From Clostridiales bacterium (GTDB lineage Bacteria; Bacillota; Clostridia; Oscillospirales; CAG-272): a DNA stretch of 64,000 bases. Each line of letters starts with the position of its first letter. Positions within the stretch are counted from its first letter, which is position 1. The stretch lies in assembly GCA_021202555.1 (NCBI GenBank), contig JAJQCT010000011.1, forward strand, positions 135,686 to 199,685, written 5' to 3'. The notes beneath the pieces are model-generated. The model was not told the DNA's origin. It saw nothing but the letters and a program-made list of their open reading frames with translations, and made no database searches. This document shows positions 17,082 to 26,775 of this stretch, piece after piece. A program made the translations under genes and the position numbers.

Positions 17082-18230
17082 ATGGACAAAAAGGATGAAA
17101 TAATACTTCAGCAGCTCGATGTCATACGCGAGATGACGGAGCGCAATCTGCGAAACGTATCGACGGACATATGGGGACCGTCGGCAAATGATAAAAACGC
17201 AAACGGCAGGCTTGTGAACGACAAATCCCCCGTGAGCGACAAAAACGCGGCGGCGGGAGAGGCTGTCTCATCGAATACGGCGACATCTACCGGCGCGTCA
17301 GACCCGCCGAAAAAGGAGGGCGAGGAGACGCCGAAGGAGCCTATTGAGGATTTGAAATTCGAGCTTGATTCTTATATCGGGCTGTCCGCCGTAAAGGAGG
17401 AGGTCAAAAACCTCATCAACATGGTGACGGTGTGGAATATGCGCCGCGAGCATAAGCTTCCCGCGCCCGATTTGTCGCTTCATATGGTTTTTTCGGGCAA
17501 TCCCGGCACGGGCAAGACAATGATTGCCCGCTTTATGGCGCGCGTTTATCATTCGCTCGGCGTTTTGTCGAAGGGACAGCTTGTCGAGGTTGACAGAAGC
17601 GGGCTTGTCGCGGGCTACGTCGGACAGACGGCGATTAAAACCGCGTCGGTGCTTGAAAAGGCGAAGGGCGGCGTGCTTTTTATCGACGAGGCATATTCGC
17701 TCACGTCGGGAAAGGCTGACAACGATTTCGGGCTTGAGGCAGTCGAGACGATACTCAAATTCATGGAGGACAACCGCGACGACATAATCGTTATAGTCGC
17801 CGGATATACCGACCTCATGGAGGAATTTATCGAATCAAATCCCGGGCTTGCGTCGCGCTTCAACCGCTATCTTTATTTCGACGACTATACAGTCGATGAA
17901 ATGATGGAGATTTTCACGCTTCAGTGCAAAAACAATTTTTATAGGCTCGAAAAACCCGCGTGTGAAGCCTCGGAAAACGAGGGGGAGGCGGGAAGTGAAG
18001 ACCGCACGGCAGAGGACGCGCTGCGCGAGTATCTCGCGGAGGCGTCGTTTGACGAGGATTTCGGCAATGCGCGAGGCGTGCGCAATGTGTTTGAGAAAAT
18101 TCTCGTGCGTCAGGCGAACAGGCTCGCCGAGGCTGAATCGGTCACCCGCGACGAGCTGATGACGATAACGGCGGCTGATATTGATGCGGCAAGGGGAATA
18201 ATTCCGAATGACGACGGCGGGGAGGAGTGA
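17082..18230 (+). CDS. CbbX/CfxQ/SpoVK-type AAA+ ATPase
   Basis: IGLSAVKEEVKNLINMV, VFSGNPGTGKTMIARFMA (Walker A), VLFIDEAYSL (Walker B), DIIVIVAGYTDLMEEFIESNPGLASRF. Confidence 0.92.
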   Translation: MDKKDEIILQQLDVIREMTERNLRNVSTDIWGPSANDKNANGRLVNDKSPVSDKNAAAGEAVSSNTATSTGASDPPKKEGEETPKEPIEDLKFELDSYIGLSAVKEEVKNLINMVTVWNMRREHKLPAPDLSLHMVFSGNPGTGKTMIARFMARVYHSLGVLSKGQLVEVDRSGLVAGYVGQTAIKTASVLEKAKGGVLFIDEAYSLTSGKADNDFGLEAVETILKFMEDNRDDIIVIVAGYTDLMEEFIESNPGLASRFNRYLYFDDYTVDEMMEIFTLQCKNNFYRLEKPACEASENEGEAGSEDRTAEDALREYLAEASFDEDFGNARGVRNVFEKILVRQANRLAEAESVTRDELMTITAADIDAARGIIPNDDGGEE

Positions 18231-18287
18231 AAAATGTGATTTTTTCATGAAAACGCAAAAAAATGTCGGTATATCAGAATTTTGCGA

Positions 18288-18316
18288 TTGCAAAATCAAA
18301 AAAAACGTGCTACAAT
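18288..18316 (+). promoter_or_regulatory. Promoter TTGCAA-17bp-TACAAT for nifJ
   Basis: ttgcaaaatcaaaaaaaacgtgctacaat. Confidence 0.75.
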
Positions 18317-18382
18317 ATGTACGTGATAAAAGGACGCGGCACTTTTGTCCCCGCGTCTTAATTTCAGGAGGATATAAATTCA

Positions 18383-21300
18383 ATGGCAATCAAAAGAACC
18401 AGACAGTCGATGGACGGCAACCAGGCGGCAGCGCACGTAAGCTATGCGTTTACCGAGGTTGCGGGCATCTACCCCATTACGCCCTCGTCCCCGATGGCGG
18501 ACTACGTTGATCAGTGGTCGGCTGCGGGACGCAAAAACATTTTCGGCAACACCGTAAAGGTAGCCGAGATGGAGTCCGAAGGCGGCGCTTCGGGTACTGT
18601 TCACGGCTCGCTTGCGGCGGGCGCGCTTACGACGACGTACACGGCGTCACAGGGACTTCTCCTTATGATTCCGAATATGTACAAAATCGCGGGCGAGCTT
18701 CTTCCGGGCGTGTTCCATGTGTCTGCCCGTACCCTCGCGGCTCACGCGCTCAACATTTTCGGCGATCACGGCGACGTTTACGCCTGCCGTCAGACGGGCT
18801 TCGCAATGCTTGCCTCGTCAAATCCGCAGGAGATAATGGACCTCGGCGCTGTGGCGCATCTTTCGGCAATTGAAGGCAGAGTTCCTTTCCTTCATTTCTT
18901 CGATGGCTTCCGCACAAGCCACGAGATTCAGAAAATCGAGTGCTGGGAAAATGAACAGCTCGCCGACCTTGTTGATTACGACGCAATAAAGGCGTTCCAC
19001 GAGCGCGCACTCAACCCCGAGCATCCCGTGCTTCGCGGCTCGGCTGAGAACGGCGACATCTTCTTCCAGCATAAAGAGGCTGTGAACAAGTATTACGACG
19101 CTCTCCCCGAAATCGTCGAGGGCTACATGAATAAAATCAACGAGAAAATCGGCACGGATTATAAGCTCTTCAACTATTACGGCGCTCCCGACGCGGACAG
19201 AATAATCATCTGCATGGGTTCGTTCTGCGACGTGACCGAGGAGGTAATCGATTACATGATCGCTCACGGCGAGAAGGTCGGACTTGTAAAGGTTCGTCTC
19301 TATCGTCCGTTCCGCGCTGACAAGCTCGTCGAGGCAATCCCCGCAACGGTGAAGAAGATTGCGGTGCTTGACAGAACGAAGGAGCCGGGCGCTCTCGGCG
19401 AGCCGCTCTATCTCGATGTTGTGACGGCGCTTGCGGAAATGGGACGCAGCGATATAAAGGTTGTCGGCGGACGCTACGGTCTCGGCTCGAAGGACACCCC
19501 GCCCTCATCCGTGTTTGCAGTATATGAAAATCTCACGGCGGAGGAGCCGAAGAATCGCTTCACGCTTGGAATCGTCGATGACGTGACATATCACTCCCTC
19601 GATGAGAAGCCCGCGCCCGACACCGCTCCCGCGGGAACAATCGCGTGCAAATTCTGGGGTCTCGGCGGCGACGGAACTGTCGGCGCGAACAAGAACTCCA
19701 TCAAGATTATAGGCGACCACACCGACAAATACATTCAGGCATATTTCCAGTACGACTCAAAGAAGACGGGCGGCGTCACAATCTCCCACCTGCGCTTCGG
19801 CGACGCGCCCATCAAGGCGCCGTACTACATCACCAAGGCGAATTTCGTGGCGTGCCACAACTGCGCGTATCTCACGAAATACGACATGGTTGAGGACATC
19901 AAGCCCGGCGGAACATTCCTGCTCGACTGCCCTTGGACTGTCGATGAGCTTGATTCGCACCTCCCCGCGAAGGTGAAAAAGTATATCGCGGTGAATGACA
20001 TTCACTTCTACATCATCGACGGTACGGGAATCGCGACAAAGCGCATCGGAAACGCGAAGGTCAAGAATACCGTTCTTCAGTCCGCGTTCTTCTCGCTCGC
20101 AAATATCCTCCCGAAGGACGAGGCTGTCGAGTACATGAAGAAGATGGCGTATAAGTCGTACATCAAAAAGGGTCAGGCGATGGTTGACCTTAACTATAAC
20201 GCGATTGAAGCGGGCAGCGACGCTTACGTCGAGGTTGCCGTTCCCGAGGCATGGAAGAATCCGACGCCCGACGCTCCAAAGGCTGAATTTACATCTCCGC
20301 GCGAGGAGCTTGCCGAGTTCGTAAACAAGATTGTCGAGCCGGTTGACGCGATGAGAGGCGACAGTCTCCCCGTTTCGGCGTTTGAAAAATATGTTGACGG
20401 CACGCTTCCGCAGGGCGCTGCGGCATCCGAAAAGCGCGGTGTCGCCGTAAATGTTCCCGTCTGGAATGAAAAGAAGTGCATTCAGTGCAACAGCTGCGCA
20501 TTCGTCTGCCCGCACGCTACGATTCGTCCGTTCGCGATGACGGAGGAGGAAGCGGCAGCGGCTCCCGAGGCTACGAAATTTGCGCCGAAGCCCGTCGTCA
20601 AGACGACGTACAAATTCACGATGGCGGTAAGCCCGCTTGACTGTATGGGCTGCGCGCTCTGCGTCAAGGCTTGCCCTGTCAACGCGGGCGCGGACAAGAA
20701 GGCTGCTGCGGCTGGCGTGAAGGCATCCGCCGAGGATTACGCAATCATGATGGTTCCGAGAGCTACTCAGGACGCGCAGCAGGCGGTGTTCGATTACTGC
20801 GTTTCGAGCGTGTCGGAAAAGAAGGAGCTTGTCGCGAATACCGTAAAGGGCTCGCAGTTCAAGCAGCCGCTGCTTGAATTCTCGGGCTCGTGCGCAGGGT
20901 GCGCCGAAACATCATATGCGCGCCTCATCACACAGCTTTTCGGTGAGCGTATGTACATCTCCAATGCGACGGGATGCTCATCCATCTGGGGCGGCTCGGC
21001 TCCCGCAACTCCCTACACCGTAAACCGCGAGACGGGACGCGGACCCGCATGGGCTAACTCCCTCTTTGAGGATAACGCGGAGCATGGATACGGAATTTAT
21101 CTCGCGCAGAAATATCGCCGCGAGGTGCTTGCCGACAGAATCAAGGCTTATGTCGCATCCGACGAAAAGGACGAGGCTCTTGCCGCTGCCTGCGCAGAGT
21201 GGCTCGAGGTGAAGGACGACAGCGCGAAGAGCGAGGAGGCATCCGCGAAGGTTGCTGCTGCTGCGGCTGCCGCATCTGACGAAACGGCAAAGTATATCAC

Positions 21301-21979
21301 CGACAACGCCGATATGCTCGCGAAGAAATCCGTCTGGATTTTCGGCGGCGACGGCTGGGCATACGACATCGGATTCGGCGGTCTTGACCATGTGCTCGCA
21401 CAGGGCGAAAACGTCAACGTCATGGTATTTGATACGGAGGTTTACTCCAACACGGGCGGTCAGGCGTCGAAGGCGTCGCAGATAGGTCAGGTTGCGCAGT
21501 TTGCCGCTGCGGGCAAGTCGATTGGCAAGAAGAATCTCGCAGAAATCGCGATGTCCTACGGCTACATATACGTCGCGCAGATAGCGATGGGATATGATAT
21601 GAACCAGACCATCAAGGCTCTCGTTGAGGCTGAGGCGTATAACGGACCGTCTCTCATCATCGGCTACGCACCGTGTGAAATGCACGGCGTCAAGGGCGGC
21701 ATGACGAACTGCCAGATTGAGATGAAGCGCGCGGTTGAGGCAGGATATTGGCAGAACTTCCGCTACAATCCTGAAAAGAAGGCTGCGGGCGAAAATCCGT
21801 TCTCGATTGACTCTAAGGAGCCGACGGCGGATTACATCGACTTCATCAAGTCGGAGACGCGCTACAGCCGTCTCGCGCAGGCATTCCCGGAAAGAGCAGA
21901 AAAGCTCTTCGGCGAAGCAAAGGACAAGGCGGCGCAGAAATATCAGCACCTCCTCAAGCTTGTGGAGCTGTATAAGTAA
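18383..21979 (+). CDS. nifJ: Pyruvate:ferredoxin (flavodoxin) oxidoreductase
   Basis: YPITPSSPMADYVDQW, two CxxCxxCxxxCP ferredoxin motifs (CIQCNSCAFVCP, CMGCALCVKACP), FGGDGWAYDIGFGGLDH (TPP), NTGGQASKAS. Confidence 0.98.
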   Translation: MAIKRTRQSMDGNQAAAHVSYAFTEVAGIYPITPSSPMADYVDQWSAAGRKNIFGNTVKVAEMESEGGASGTVHGSLAAGALTTTYTASQGLLLMIPNMYKIAGELLPGVFHVSARTLAAHALNIFGDHGDVYACRQTGFAMLASSNPQEIMDLGAVAHLSAIEGRVPFLHFFDGFRTSHEIQKIECWENEQLADLVDYDAIKAFHERALNPEHPVLRGSAENGDIFFQHKEAVNKYYDALPEIVEGYMNKINEKIGTDYKLFNYYGAPDADRIIICMGSFCDVTEEVIDYMIAHGEKVGLVKVRLYRPFRADKLVEAIPATVKKIAVLDRTKEPGALGEPLYLDVVTALAEMGRSDIKVVGGRYGLGSKDTPPSSVFAVYENLTAEEPKNRFTLGIVDDVTYHSLDEKPAPDTAPAGTIACKFWGLGGDGTVGANKNSIKIIGDHTDKYIQAYFQYDSKKTGGVTISHLRFGDAPIKAPYYITKANFVACHNCAYLTKYDMVEDIKPGGTFLLDCPWTVDELDSHLPAKVKKYIAVNDIHFYIIDGTGIATKRIGNAKVKNTVLQSAFFSLANILPKDEAVEYMKKMAYKSYIKKGQAMVDLNYNAIEAGSDAYVEVAVPEAWKNPTPDAPKAEFTSPREELAEFVNKIVEPVDAMRGDSLPVSAFEKYVDGTLPQGAAASEKRGVAVNVPVWNEKKCIQCNSCAFVCPHATIRPFAMTEEEAAAAPEATKFAPKPVVKTTYKFTMAVSPLDCMGCALCVKACPVNAGADKKAAAAGVKASAEDYAIMMVPRATQDAQQAVFDYCVSSVSEKKELVANTVKGSQFKQPLLEFSGSCAGCAETSYARLITQLFGERMYISNATGCSSIWGGSAPATPYTVNRETGRGPAWANSLFEDNAEHGYGIYLAQKYRREVLADRIKAYVASDEKDEALAAACAEWLEVKDDSAKSEEASAKVAAAAAAASDETAKYITDNADMLAKKSVWIFGGDGWAYDIGFGGLDHVLAQGENVNVMVFDTEVYSNTGGQASKASQIGQVAQFAAAGKSIGKKNLAEIAMSYGYIYVAQIAMGYDMNQTIKALVEAEAYNGPSLIIGYAPCEMHGVKGGMTNCQIEMKRAVEAGYWQNFRYNPEKKAAGENPFSIDSKEPTADYIDFIKSETRYSRLAQAFPERAEKLFGEAKDKAAQKYQHLLKLVELYK

Positions 21980-21985
21980 TAAAAT

Positions 21986-22025
21986 AAAAAATTCCTCCCG
22001 AAAATTCCGTTCGGGAGGAATTTTT
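21986..22025 (+). terminator. Intrinsic terminator of nifJ
   Basis: AAAAATTCCTCCCGAA-aattccg-TTCGGGAGGAATTTTT. Confidence 0.93.
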
Positions 22026-22032
22026 CGCATAA

Positions 22033-22063
22033 TATTCGCGGGGTGCATAGCACCCCGCGAATA
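22033..22063. repeat. 14-bp perfect hairpin with ATA triloop
   Basis: TATTCGCGGGGTGC-ATA-GCACCCCGCGAATA. Confidence 0.95.
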
Positions 22064-22081
22064 CTTGCTGTGGCTTCAATT

Positions 22082-22579
22082 TTAATATGACGTTATCGGC
22101 AGCGAATCGTCGTCGCTGCCCTTTTTTATGCTTTCGATTAAAATCGGGTATTTTATTTTCCCCGTGTCAACCGTCACCGTATCGCCGACGCGATGACCGA
22201 GAATCGCCTTGCCTACGGGGGATTCCTTTGAAATGCAGTTGTTGAACACATCGTTTCGCAGCGTCGTGACGATTCTTATCGTGCGTCTTTCGTCATCCTC
22301 GGGATAATATATCCCCACCTCATCGAAAAGTCCGACCTCGCCCTCGTTTGACGAAACGTCTATTATCTTCGCCGTGCGTATCATGTTTTCAAGATACCGA
22401 ATCCGCGAATCGTTGCTGTTTTTCTCGCGCCTTGCCGAACGATATTCATCGTTTTCCGAAAGGTCGCCCAGCTCCTTCGCAGCCTTGACAGCCTCGCGCA
22501 GCGCGGGGCGTCGCGCAATCCGCTCCTCGATTTCACGCTTCATTTTGTCTATATCGACCTGTGTCAGCTCGTTATACAA
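22082..22579 (-). CDS. greA: GreA/GreB transcript-cleavage factor
   Basis: ELGDLSENDEYRSARREKNSNDSRIRYLE, SPVGKAILGHRVGDTV; probable TTG start preceded by CGGAGGAAA. Confidence 0.9.
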   Translation of the reverse strand: MYNELTQVDIDKMKREIEERIARRPALREAVKAAKELGDLSENDEYRSARREKNSNDSRIRYLENMIRTAKIIDVSSNEGEVGLFDEVGIYYPEDDERRTIRIVTTLRNDVFNNCISKESPVGKAILGHRVGDTVTVDTGKIKYPILIESIKKGSDDDSLPITSY

Positions 22580-22601
22580 TCTGATTTTCCTCCGTTTTCT
22601 G

Positions 22602-24164
22602 TTATATAAGCACATCTGACGATGTATCGTCAGATGTGCCATCTTCAGATGTGAACACATCTGAAGATGTGTCTTCCGTTTCTACCTCATAATACGATGT
22701 CGTCGCTCTTGTCGGGTATTTTGACTCATCGAAAAGATAGTAATACTCGATTCCGTATGCCGCGCAGTATTCTTCAAGCTCCGCGTCGGTGCGCATGAAG
22801 CATTCAAAATTCATTCCGCTGTAGTGGCGGCAGGCATCGAAGTGATACCAGCCGTCGCCGACATCGACGAGAAGCCAGTAAAATTCCTCGTCCGAGCCGA
22901 TTCGCTCAATTTCAAGCGTGTCGATTCCGGCAAGACCGAGCAGCACCTCGGATACAGCCATATATGTGTAGCTGTCGCCGACAAGCTCCGTCAGACCATC
23001 ATAAGCCGCCTCGGTAAAGCCAAGCTCGGACGCGCCGACCTCCGAATACGAAATATTCGTGTTGACCCATGTGTATATCGCGTATGCGACCTCGTATTTC
23101 GTCTTGCCCGATATGTCAAGGCTCACATAAACAGCCTTTGCCGCGTCAGTCAGCACGGAGGATGAAACAGCCTCCTTGTCCGTGATGATGACGGAAGCCC
23201 TCTCGTATGTCGTGTTGCCCGACGAATCAGTCGCGCTGTACGTTATCTCGTAGGTTCCCGCCGTCGAGGTATCGACGCGGGAAACATCGACCTTCACGGA
23301 GATATTTTCGCCAGAATTGTCCGTTACCGTAACGCCGTCCTTGTAATCTATGGATTCGCCGGCGACGGCGGTTATACTGTGAACTCCGAGAATGACGGGC
23401 GCCTCCGAATCGACGGAGCAGGTCGCGAGCGAAACAACCTCTGAGGTGTTTCCCGACGCGTCCGTGAGTATTATCGTCACGCTTATATCCTCGGTCGTTA
23501 CAAAATCGTAATTCTCCGCAAATTCGCACGTCACCTCGCCAATATCGACGATGTTTGTGACAAAATCGGATGCTGTCGGCGTGACGTATACGCTTGTGAT
23601 GTAAACCGTCACGGGGTCAGCCGCCGGCGGCGTTGTGTCCTCGATTATGAGGGAGGAATACATGAGCGTTTTGTCGGCGTAAATCGCGATTTTATATGTG
23701 CCGACCGTTGAAAGCGCCTCGTTCACCGCCTCCTCGTTCGCAAACGAAAAAACGGTATCGTCGTCGTCCGAAACGACGCTTTTGTTGATAAATGCCTCAA
23801 CCGTAAGCGATTCCGTCCCCGCCTCCACGCGAATCGAGTCGTAAATCGGCGAGCGCACGGTGTACGTTACAGCGTATGATTTCTCGGAGCCGCTTTCGCT
23901 TTTGACCGTTATCGTCGTCGAATGAAATCCCGGCTCGTCGGTGTCTGTGTCCCCGTCAATTGTAACCGTATACGACGAGGAGGCAAATTCCGACACCATG
24001 ATAAAATCATCCCCCGTGAGCGTCTCTCCCGGATTTACCGTCGGCGAGAGAACAGTGTATGAGGAAAGCGAGCTGTCGGCGCTTGAACACGACGTGAAAA
24101 GAAGAGCCGCGAACGAAAGCGTTATAAATGCCGCAAGCATTATAAAAATCGATTTGTATCTCAT
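22602..24164 (-). CDS. Lipoprotein with Ig-like (DUF5011-type) domains and transglutaminase-like domain
   Basis: Signal + lipobox LLFTSCSS; VTDNSGENISVKVDVSRVDTSTAGTYEITYSATDSSGNTT; LVGDSYTYMAVSEVLLGLAGI...WYHFDACR. Confidence 0.82.
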   Translation of the reverse strand: MRYKSIFIMLAAFITLSFAALLFTSCSSADSSLSSYTVLSPTVNPGETLTGDDFIMVSEFASSSYTVTIDGDTDTDEPGFHSTTITVKSESGSEKSYAVTYTVRSPIYDSIRVEAGTESLTVEAFINKSVVSDDDDTVFSFANEEAVNEALSTVGTYKIAIYADKTLMYSSLIIEDTTPPAADPVTVYITSVYVTPTASDFVTNIVDIGEVTCEFAENYDFVTTEDISVTIILTDASGNTSEVVSLATCSVDSEAPVILGVHSITAVAGESIDYKDGVTVTDNSGENISVKVDVSRVDTSTAGTYEITYSATDSSGNTTYERASVIITDKEAVSSSVLTDAAKAVYVSLDISGKTKYEVAYAIYTWVNTNISYSEVGASELGFTEAAYDGLTELVGDSYTYMAVSEVLLGLAGIDTLEIERIGSDEEFYWLLVDVGDGWYHFDACRHYSGMNFECFMRTDAELEEYCAAYGIEYYYLFDESKYPTRATTSYYEVETEDTSSDVFTSEDGTSDDTSSDVLI

Positions 24165-24212
24165 TTTCCGGCGCGTCCTCCTTTGCTGCCTTATAGTAAA
24201 CATAAATTGAGC

Positions 24213-24352
24213 GCTTTGCCGTGAATATTTTACGCGAATCTGTGATTCGTGGAAAATATTCATCTAACTTGAGGACTTCCGTTGTGAATCTTTGATTCAC
24301 GACGGAATGTCTTCAAAGCTGTGCTTTGTTGTTCAATGTTATTATAGCACGT
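24213..24352 (-). repeat. Two-hairpin leader element, copy 4 (minus strand, upstream of lipoprotein gene)
   Basis: rc: tataataacattgaaCAACAAAGC-ACA-GCTTTG...GTGAATC-AAA-GATTCAC...gtcctcaagttagatgaatattttcCACGAATC-ACA-GATTCGcgtaaaatattcacggcaaagcgctcaattt. Confidence 0.8.
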
Positions 24353-24449
24353 TTTGAAGCGTTTGTCGAGAGCTTTTTTTGACTATAGCCGTGCGGCTGT
24401 ATGAGAGAGGCGCATGATAAAATGAATTTCAAAAAACTCAAAAAAACTG

Positions 24450-24478
24450 TTGACATATAAAAATCAATGTGTTATAAT
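24450..24478 (+). promoter_or_regulatory. Promoter TTGACA-17bp-TATAAT
   Basis: ttgacatataaaaatcaatgtgttataat. Confidence 0.85.
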
Positions 24479-24525
24479 AAACTTGAAAATAAAAATTTGA
24501 GTTATTTTCAAGGAGAAAAAGCTCC

Positions 24526-24639
24526 ATGAAAGATGTTTTTGAAATTGTACCGTATCATATTCTCGAAATTTTCCCTGCGCATGAATCGATGGCGCGGGGA
24601 ATCATGCGCGAAAACGGCGAGCCGCCGCTGAATGACTGA
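24526..24639 (+). CDS. Small ORF, 37 aa (MKDVFEIVPYHILEIFPAHESMARGIMRENGEPPLND)
   Basis: RBS aaggagaaaaagctcc directly upstream and strong promoter; below ORF-track length cutoff. Confidence 0.5.
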   Translation: MKDVFEIVPYHILEIFPAHESMARGIMRENGEPPLND

Positions 24640-24693
24640 AATTATGATGACATAAAGGAAGACCGGAATGAGCATGGAGGATTATACCTAATT

Positions 24694-25098
24694 ATGTACA
24701 CTCAGAAAAAATCAAAAAAGATTTTGATTACAGTGAATGTGCTCACAATAGTTTTTATTGTTTGCTATATGCTGTACAGTCTAAGCCTTCCGGAAAACGA
24801 TATTTTTGGAAACGGCTATATAGTTCCGGTGTATTCGGGCATGATTTTATCGATTGTACTTGCCGAGCTGGGAATATACCAATGGAATGCATTCAGATCC
24901 TTGAACGATATAGCCTTGGAAAGGTGCTGCAATTTTCTCGGACTTTTTGGGATAATTGATTTCATCGGCATTATTTTTATACCGTTTGGCGGCATTATAA
25001 TAATTGAGCTGCTTATTATTCCGCTTGCTGTAACAGAAATCGTATACATTATTATGTGGCTGAAGCGCCGCCGACAAAATAAAGGAGCGGCACGGTAA
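24694..25098 (+). CDS. Small polytopic membrane protein
   Basis: 3-4 hydrophobic segments, basic C-terminus. Confidence 0.65.
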   Translation: MYTQKKSKKILITVNVLTIVFIVCYMLYSLSLPENDIFGNGYIVPVYSGMILSIVLAELGIYQWNAFRSLNDIALERCCNFLGLFGIIDFIGIIFIPFGGIIIIELLIIPLAVTEIVYIIMWLKRRRQNKGAAR

Positions 25099-25180
25099 TC
25101 TAACTGCCCATCATAACCCCCTCACCATTGGTGAGGGGCGTTTTATTTTCGCATGGTAACATTATATTTACATTTTGTGC

Positions 25181-25209
25181 TTGAAAAATCAATCAAAATG
25201 TGGTATAAT
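25181..25209 (+). promoter_or_regulatory. Promoter TTGAAA-17bp-TATAAT for rbfA operon
   Basis: ttgaaaaatcaatcaaaatgtggtataat. Confidence 0.8.
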
Positions 25210-25295
25210 AAGACTTTAAGAAATGGGCGCAGCCCATTTCTCAAGTCTGTTGAATATTGCGCGTAGCGCAATATTCACGGTACAGCGAATGGATT
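25210..25295 (+). repeat. Two-hairpin leader element, copy 5 (upstream of rbfA)
   Basis: aagACTTtAAGAAATGGGC-GCA-GCCCATTTCTcAAGTctgttGAATATTGCGC-GTA-GCGCAATATTCacggtacagcg. Confidence 0.88.
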
Positions 25296-25338
25296 TAAGC
25301 AATGAACCATACGGATATTATCCGCAAGAGGGAAATAT

Positions 25339-25725
25339 ATGGCTGGAAAAAGACAGGGACGAGTGAACAGCTCCGTCAGGGATGAGCTGTCGGAAATAAT
25401 ACGCGAGGTCAAGGACCCGCGAATATCGGGAGCGCTGATAACAATATCGGCGGCGGATGTTTCGGCGGATCTGAAATACGCCAAAATATACTGGTCGTCA
25501 ATCACCGACGAGGAAGGGAAAAAGGAAATCTCGCGCGGGCTGCGCTCCGCGTCGGGATTCATAAGACGCCGCCTTGCCGAGCGGCTCAATATGAGAATTA
25601 CGCCCGAGCTTACGTTTATATGCGACGATACAATCGAGCATGGAACAAAAATCGCGGGCATTCTGCGTGAAATTGACGCGGAACGGCAAAATAAGAACGA
25701 GAGTGAGGATAAAACCGAAGCATGA
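25339..25725 (+). CDS. rbfA: Ribosome-binding factor A
   Basis: RQGRVNSSVRDELSEIIREVKDPRI...VSADLKYAKIYWS...RITPELTFICDDTIEHGTKIAGIL. Confidence 0.95.
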   Translation: MAGKRQGRVNSSVRDELSEIIREVKDPRISGALITISAADVSADLKYAKIYWSSITDEEGKKEISRGLRSASGFIRRRLAERLNMRITPELTFICDDTIEHGTKIAGILREIDAERQNKNESEDKTEA

Positions 25726-26744
25726 ACGCACGGCTGACATTTGACGAGCTTGCGGATATGGCGGCAGGACTGTCGCGAGTAGATATTGCCTGCCACAGAA
25801 GCCCTGACGCGGACACACTCGGCTCCGCGCTCGCGCTTCTCTCCGTGATAAACGCAAACGGCGGCGACGCGGAAATAAAATGCGCCGACCGCGTGGGCGA
25901 ACGCCTTCGCTTTCTCATTGACGGCAGGGTGGGAAATGCCGTCACGATAAATTCGGAATTTCGCGCGGGCGCCGAGAGAATATCGGTCGATGTGGCATCT
26001 GTGTCGCAGCTCGGCTCGCTCTGGTCGGATGGCGGCGAATATCTTTTCATGATTGACCATCACCCCGACGGGGACGGCAGATTCGCGCCATGCCTCACCG
26101 ATATGACGGCGGCTGCAAACGGCGAGATTATATTTGATCTAATCGAGAAGATGACGGCGCGCGGCGTCTGGAAAAATGTCCCGCGCGAGACATGGACGTA
26201 CCTTTTCGCGGCGATAAGCGGCGACACGGGGAGCTTCTGCTACGGAAACACGACGGCAAAAACGCATACGGTCGCGTCGGAGCTTATAAAAAGGGGTGCG
26301 GATTTTGAGCTTTGTTCGTTTTTGCTGCACAAGCTGCGCTTTGAGCGCGAGGCTGCGGCTGAGGCGCTCGCGGTATCGGCAATGAAAAGATACTGCGGCG
26401 GCAAGCTTGCCGTATCGACGCTTAGCTTACGGGCAATGAGCGCGGCGGGGCTTGAAAGCTCCGATTTCGGCGCAATATCGGACATTATGAGATGCTATGA
26501 CGGCGTGCTTGTGGGCGCGTCCGTGCGCGAGAGCAAAGAGAAAGAGGGAGAATGGCGAGTATCGCTGCGCGCGAATGTCCCCGTTGACTGCGCGTCTGTC
26601 GCGAAGCGATTCGGCGGCGGCGGTCACACGCAGGCTGCGGGCTTCAACGTCGCGGCAGAGAGCGCGATTTCGGCGGAAAAAATCACGGCGGACGCGGTTT
26701 CGGAGGCGATACGCGAGTACGAGGAAAGCACAGAGGGCATATAA
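25722..26744 (+). CDS. nrnA: DHH/DHHA1 phosphoesterase (NrnA-type oligoribonuclease/pAp phosphatase)
   Basis: IACHRSPDADTLGSALAL, MIDHHPDG, FGGGGHTQAAGF. Confidence 0.92.
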   Translation: MNARLTFDELADMAAGLSRVDIACHRSPDADTLGSALALLSVINANGGDAEIKCADRVGERLRFLIDGRVGNAVTINSEFRAGAERISVDVASVSQLGSLWSDGGEYLFMIDHHPDGDGRFAPCLTDMTAAANGEIIFDLIEKMTARGVWKNVPRETWTYLFAAISGDTGSFCYGNTTAKTHTVASELIKRGADFELCSFLLHKLRFEREAAAEALAVSAMKRYCGGKLAVSTLSLRAMSAAGLESSDFGAISDIMRCYDGVLVGASVRESKEKEGEWRVSLRANVPVDCASVAKRFGGGGHTQAAGFNVAAESAISAEKITADAVSEAIREYEESTEGI

Positions 26745-26775
26745 CATGAGCGAGGTCAAACGAGGTGAAACGGAT

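Noticed and set aside
19757-22048. 252-aa and 356-aa minus-strand ORFs opposite nifJ
   Set aside because: Antisense shadows of a confidently identified gene.
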